This document shows, piece after piece, positions 60,940 to 64,000 of a stretch of 64,000 nucleotides of DNA. A model generated the notes under the pieces. That model was not told the origin of the DNA. It saw only the letters and a list, made by a program, of their open reading frames with translations, and ran no database searches. This DNA is from Poriferisodalis sp965116245 (GTDB lineage: Bacteria > Actinomycetota > Acidimicrobiia > Acidimicrobiales > Poriferisodalaceae): NCBI GenBank assembly GCA_965116245.1, contig OZ220497.1, forward strand, positions 1,860,001-1,924,000. Reading direction: 5' to 3'. Every line of letters starts with the position of its first letter. Positions within the stretch are counted from its first letter, which is position 1. Made by a program: the position numbers and the translations under genes.

Positions 60940-61563
60940 TCAGCCCGGCAGAAGGATCGGGGCTCCGCAGTGGGGGCAGCAAGGTTCGCCAGGCATGGTC
61001 ATGTCGAACTGCGATGGGCTGACCAGCAGGAAGCAAGATTGGCATAGAACTTCCTGCTCTTGCTTCGAAGAAGTGTCTAATCCGGTGACGATGCCGACCT
61101 CGTCGTCTTCCTCCTCGGCGTCTTCGTCTTCGGATGCCAGTCGTTCCTTGAGAATCTCACCCAAGTCCGCTTCAAGTTCTTCATCCTCGTCGTCGTCTTC
61201 GTCGTCAATGGGACGCGCCCGGGACGGCACATCGCGGACCGACTTGTCATCGTCGTCGTCTGAGTTGTCTAGCGTGTCATCCACGCTGTCATCGTCGTCA
61301 TCAAGGCTCGCCGCCGCCAGTTCATTTTCTTTAAGATCGCCTTCGTCAAGTTCGCCTTCGTCAAGATCGGCTTCGTCAAGATCGGCTTCGTCAAGAACGG
61401 CTTCGTCAAGATCGGCTTCTTGGAGATCACCAGCGATCGGTTCAAAGTCGTCGTCTAGCAAGCCCTGCTCAAGCAATCCGGCATTTATCGCATCGCCATC
61501 CAGCGCGTCGTCATTGAGCGTGTATCCCTGGGGCTCAGATGCGTCTGTTTTGTCACGGCTCAT
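60940..61563 (-). CDS. Acidic zinc-ribbon protein (DUF4193-like)
   Basis: This 207-residue very acidic protein has a run of ADLDE-type pentapeptides (about 48-78), Asp/Glu-rich stretches, then EELEADLGEILKERLASEDED and a C-terminal zinc ribbon with two pairs of Cys: LCQSCFLLVSPSQFD and CCPHCGAPILLPG. This matches the plan of actinobacterial DUF4193 proteins, whose function is unknown. It is convergent with coaE, 11 bp apart. The start is ATG 61563. Confidence 0.72.
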   Translation of the reverse strand: MSRDKTDASEPQGYTLNDDALDGDAINAGLLEQGLLDDDFEPIAGDLQEADLDEAVLDEADLDEADLDEGELDEGDLKENELAAASLDDDDDSVDDTLDNSDDDDDKSVRDVPSRARPIDDEDDDEDEELEADLGEILKERLASEDEDAEEEDDEVGIVTGLDTSSKQEQEVLCQSCFLLVSPSQFDMTMPGEPCCPHCGAPILLPG

Positions 61564-61875
61564 GTGCAGTCTCGAGGGAGTCGGGCTCGGTCAGGTTGGC
61601 TGTCCGGGAGGTGGCGGGAGGTGGTAAGCGCGGCAGGTTAGCGACGCGAACCTGCCGTAGGTAGTCACGGCTGACAACAGGGGACACTCGTAGGAGACAC
61701 TGTGGACCAATCGGTGTCGCGATTCGTTGCCTCAGCCGCCCGAATACCCAGACAGACGTGCCCCCAAGACCTACCCAAAAAACTGCCAGAAAGACGTGCC
61801 TCGCAAGCCGCACCCTAAGAGGGGAGCAGCCAGCCTGCGGTTCACACTGTCCTAGCGCGGTTCTAGCCTCGTGCC
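61564..61875. other. Gap upstream of uvrB
   Basis: This 312-bp gap separates the divergent acidic protein gene and uvrB. It holds no gene I can support; promoters for both are expected here. In actinobacteria uvrB is commonly SOS-regulated, but I found no convincing LexA box by eye. Confidence 0.4.
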
Positions 61876-64000
61876 ATGGCAACGGTATCGACAGCGCCGC
61901 CAAACTGGGACGCATCAGGCCGCGATGCCTCAGACTGCGACGCCTCAGACCGCGATGCCGCGGGCTCGGATACCTCAGGCCGGGTTGCGTCGAGCCAGTC
62001 TCGTCCTTGGCTGCCGACTCCCGATGCCGCGCATCGGTTCCGCGTCACCGCAGATTTTGAACCGGCGGGAGACCAACCTCGCGCTGTGTCTCTGCTAGCC
62101 GATGGCGTTGAGCGCGGCGACCGATTTCAGACGCTTCTCGGCATCACAGGTTCGGGAAAGAGCGCCACAGTCGCGTGGACGATTGAGCAGGTGCAGCGAC
62201 CGACGCTTGTGCTCGCGCCCAATAAGTCCCTTGCAGCTCAGCTCGCCAACGAGTTTCGCGAGTTCTTTCCCGACAATCGGGTGGAGTATTTCGTCTCGTA
62301 CTACGACTACTACCAACCCGAGGCCTACATGCCAGCTTCGGACACCTACATCGAAAAGGACTCCAGTGTCAACGACGAGATCGATCGGTTGCGACACTCG
62401 GCCACAGCGGCGCTGCTGACCCGTCGGGACGTGATCGTGGTGGCATCCGTCTCAGCCATCTACGGTCTGGGCGCGCCCGAGGAATACCTGCGCAAGATGC
62501 TGTATCTGCGGGTGGGAGACTCAGTGGACCAGCGTGCCGTTCTGCGTCGGCTGGTGGACATGCAGTACGAACGCAATGACATGAACCTGGTACGTGGCCG
62601 GTTCCGCGTACGTGGCGACACGCTCGAGATACACCCTGCATATGAGGAGTTCTTGGTGCGGATGGAAATGTTCGGCGACGAGCTAGATCGCATCAGCCGC
62701 ATTGACCCACTGACTGGCGAGCGTCTAGGCGACGTTGAAGAGGTAACCGTCTTTCCGGCTTCCCACTACGTCACTGGCGAGGAAAAACTGCGGCTGGCGA
62801 TCTCCAAGATTGAGGCTGAGCTGGCCGAGCGGCTGCAGTCTTTCGAGCGGGACAACAAGCTGCTGGAGGCGCAACGGCTCCGCATGCGAACCGAGTACGA
62901 CCTGGAGATGCTGGCCGAACTCGGCTACTGCAACGGCGTCGAGAACTACTCAATGCACCTAGATGGCCGGGCCTATGACGAGGCGCCTTACACGCTGTTG
63001 GACTTCTTCCCCGACGATTACCTGTTGGTTATTGACGAGAGTCACGTAGCTGTGCCGCAACTGCATGGTCAGTTCGCAGGTGATCGTCGGCGCAAAGACA
63101 CACTGGTGGAGCACGGCTTCCGGTTGCCCTCGGCTCGAGACAACCGGCCTTTGCGTTTTGAGGAGGTAATGGATCGGCTGAACCAGGTCGTGTTTTTGTC
63201 GGCCACGCCGGGGGACTACGAGCTGCGGATGAGTTCACAGGTAGTCGAACAGATCGTCCGTCCCACCGGTCTGGTGGATCCCGAGATCGTGGTGCGGCCC
63301 ACCAAGGGTCAGATCGATGATCTGATAAGCGAAATTGAGCGCGTCACTGCTGTTGACCAGCGAGTGTTGGTGACGACGCTCACCAAGAAGATGGCCGAAG
63401 ACCTAACCGACTACCTGCTTGAGCTGGGTGTGCGGGTGCGCTATCTGCACAGCGAGATCGACACCCTGGAACGCATCGAGATCCTGCGGGACTTGCGCCT
63501 TGGCCACTTCGACGTGCTGGTGGGCATCAACCTGTTGCGAGAAGGCCTGGACTTACCCGAAGTGAGCCTGGTCGCGATTCTGGACGCCGACAAGGAGGGC
63601 TTCTTGCGCAGTGAGACATCGCTCATTCAGACCATAGGCCGAGCGGCGCGCAACGTAGACGGCCAGGTGGTGATGTACGCAGACTCATTCACGCCCTCAA
63701 TGCATCGTGCGGTGTCGGAGACCAACCGCCGTCGCACCTTGCAGCAGGACTACAACGCCAAGCATGGCATCGACCCCCAGACGATCCGCAAGGCCGTGAC
63801 AGACATCCTTGAGGTGCTGCGCGGACCATCGGAGACTGCGCCTGTGCCAGAGAAACTGAAAGCAGGTCGCGTCAACGCCGAGCAAGTGCGCGCCGCGTAC
63901 GGTGACCTTCCAGCCGACGACCTCACTCGCTTGATCGCCTCGCTAGAGGAAGAAATGGCTGAGGCAGCGGCCGACCTGAGATTCGAATACGCAGCTCGCT
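61876..64000 (+). CDS. uvrB: Excinuclease ABC subunit B, 3' end outside the window
   Basis: UvrB verifies damage in nucleotide excision repair. From ATG 61876 the frame is open to the window end (708 codons). It has a non-conserved repeat leader (DASGRDASDCDASDRDA, about 12-28), then FRVTADFEPAGDQPRAV, Walker A TLLGITGSGKSATVAW, the beta-hairpin region YFVSYYDYYQPEAYMP, LLVIDESHV (DEAD-like motif II), VFLSATPGDYE, VGINLLREGLDLPEVSLVAILDADKEGFLRS and QTIGRAARN. The UVR tail (LIASLEEEMAEAAADLRFEYAAR) is just starting at 64000. Confidence 0.96.
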   Translation, partial: MATVSTAPPNWDASGRDASDCDASDRDAAGSDTSGRVASSQSRPWLPTPDAAHRFRVTADFEPAGDQPRAVSLLADGVERGDRFQTLLGITGSGKSATVAWTIEQVQRPTLVLAPNKSLAAQLANEFREFFPDNRVEYFVSYYDYYQPEAYMPASDTYIEKDSSVNDEIDRLRHSATAALLTRRDVIVVASVSAIYGLGAPEEYLRKMLYLRVGDSVDQRAVLRRLVDMQYERNDMNLVRGRFRVRGDTLEIHPAYEEFLVRMEMFGDELDRISRIDPLTGERLGDVEEVTVFPASHYVTGEEKLRLAISKIEAELAERLQSFERDNKLLEAQRLRMRTEYDLEMLAELGYCNGVENYSMHLDGRAYDEAPYTLLDFFPDDYLLVIDESHVAVPQLHGQFAGDRRRKDTLVEHGFRLPSARDNRPLRFEEVMDRLNQVVFLSATPGDYELRMSSQVVEQIVRPTGLVDPEIVVRPTKGQIDDLISEIERVTAVDQRVLVTTLTKKMAEDLTDYLLELGVRVRYLHSEIDTLERIEILRDLRLGHFDVLVGINLLREGLDLPEVSLVAILDADKEGFLRSETSLIQTIGRAARNVDGQVVMYADSFTPSMHRAVSETNRRRTLQQDYNAKHGIDPQTIRKAVTDILEVLRGPSETAPVPEKLKAGRVNAEQVRAAYGDLPADDLTRLIASLEEEMAEAAADLRFEYAAR

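Noticed and set aside
61553..61915. Minus-strand 120-codon ORF upstream of uvrB
   Set aside because: It overlaps both flanking gene starts, has biased composition and no ribosome site.

Overview
The window is chromosomal DNA of a GC-rich actinobacterium, most likely an Acidimicrobiia-type lineage. The grounds are a mycothiol synthase gene (mshD), menaquinone genes (menA, menG), a PdtaR/ANTAR regulator next to polA, an F420/PPOX-type oxidoreductase, an acidic zinc-ribbon protein resembling DUF4193, frequent GTG starts and many 4-base GTGA/ATGA gene overlaps. The placement is inference from gene content; no 16S gene is present. A genome habit is visible throughout: short imperfect tandem repeats (14-33 bp) sit in intergenic gaps, at gene starts and in protein linkers and tails.

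Layout. 1-5.6 kb: a partial CMD-like gene, menA convergent to menG and a membrane protein, then mshD, rlmN and nth. 5.9-11.5 kb: a his operon (hisD-C-B-H-A-F). 11.5-20.5 kb: an AMP-forming acyl-CoA synthetase, a GroES-like protein, a fused trpEG, a YgfZ-like protein, an ABM monooxygenase, and trpF-trpB-trpA; trpC and trpD are not here. 20.5-22.9 kb: a CxxC protein, a lipoprotein cytochrome c, fabZ and a DprA-like gene. 22.9-24.1 kb: an insertion-sequence graveyard. A phosphoribosyltransferase-like gene following dprA is cut off, IS3 and IS30 relics follow, and only the 3' half of rarA remains.

24.3-33.2 kb is accessory. It holds a secreted protein with 21 RCC1-like units of exactly 111 bp, then a degenerate ISL3 element into which a second ISL3 element has inserted (8-bp target duplication CACTGAAA; removing the insert restores the older transposase reading frame). 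Next come a class I glutamine amidotransferase and a secreted Thr-rich fibronectin-type protein whose likely 5' coding region contains an 18-C homopolymer, a candidate phase-variation switch.

30.2-47.2 kb looks like a catabolic island: two cytochromes P450, a glutamine amidotransferase originally overlapping the P450 operon (a remnant of its start survives at the P450 3' end), two glutamine-synthetase-like ligases, a complete Liv-type ABC importer (with permease and ATPase fused), a PPOX-fold protein and a double-domain class III CoA-transferase. The best reading is import of an amine, gamma-glutamylation, P450 oxidation and de-glutamylation, with the carbon skeleton passed to CoA chemistry. 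The substrate is unknown.

47.2-64 kb returns to core functions: a CapA-like lipoprotein and a serine beta-lactamase-like hydrolase, then a minus-strand fatty acid synthesis operon fabD-fabH-fabG-acpP-fabF, tRNA-Leu(CAA), pdtaR, polA, rpsA, coaE, an acidic zinc-ribbon protein and uvrB (runs off the end). FabD carries a lysine-less biotinyl-like domain at its C-terminus.
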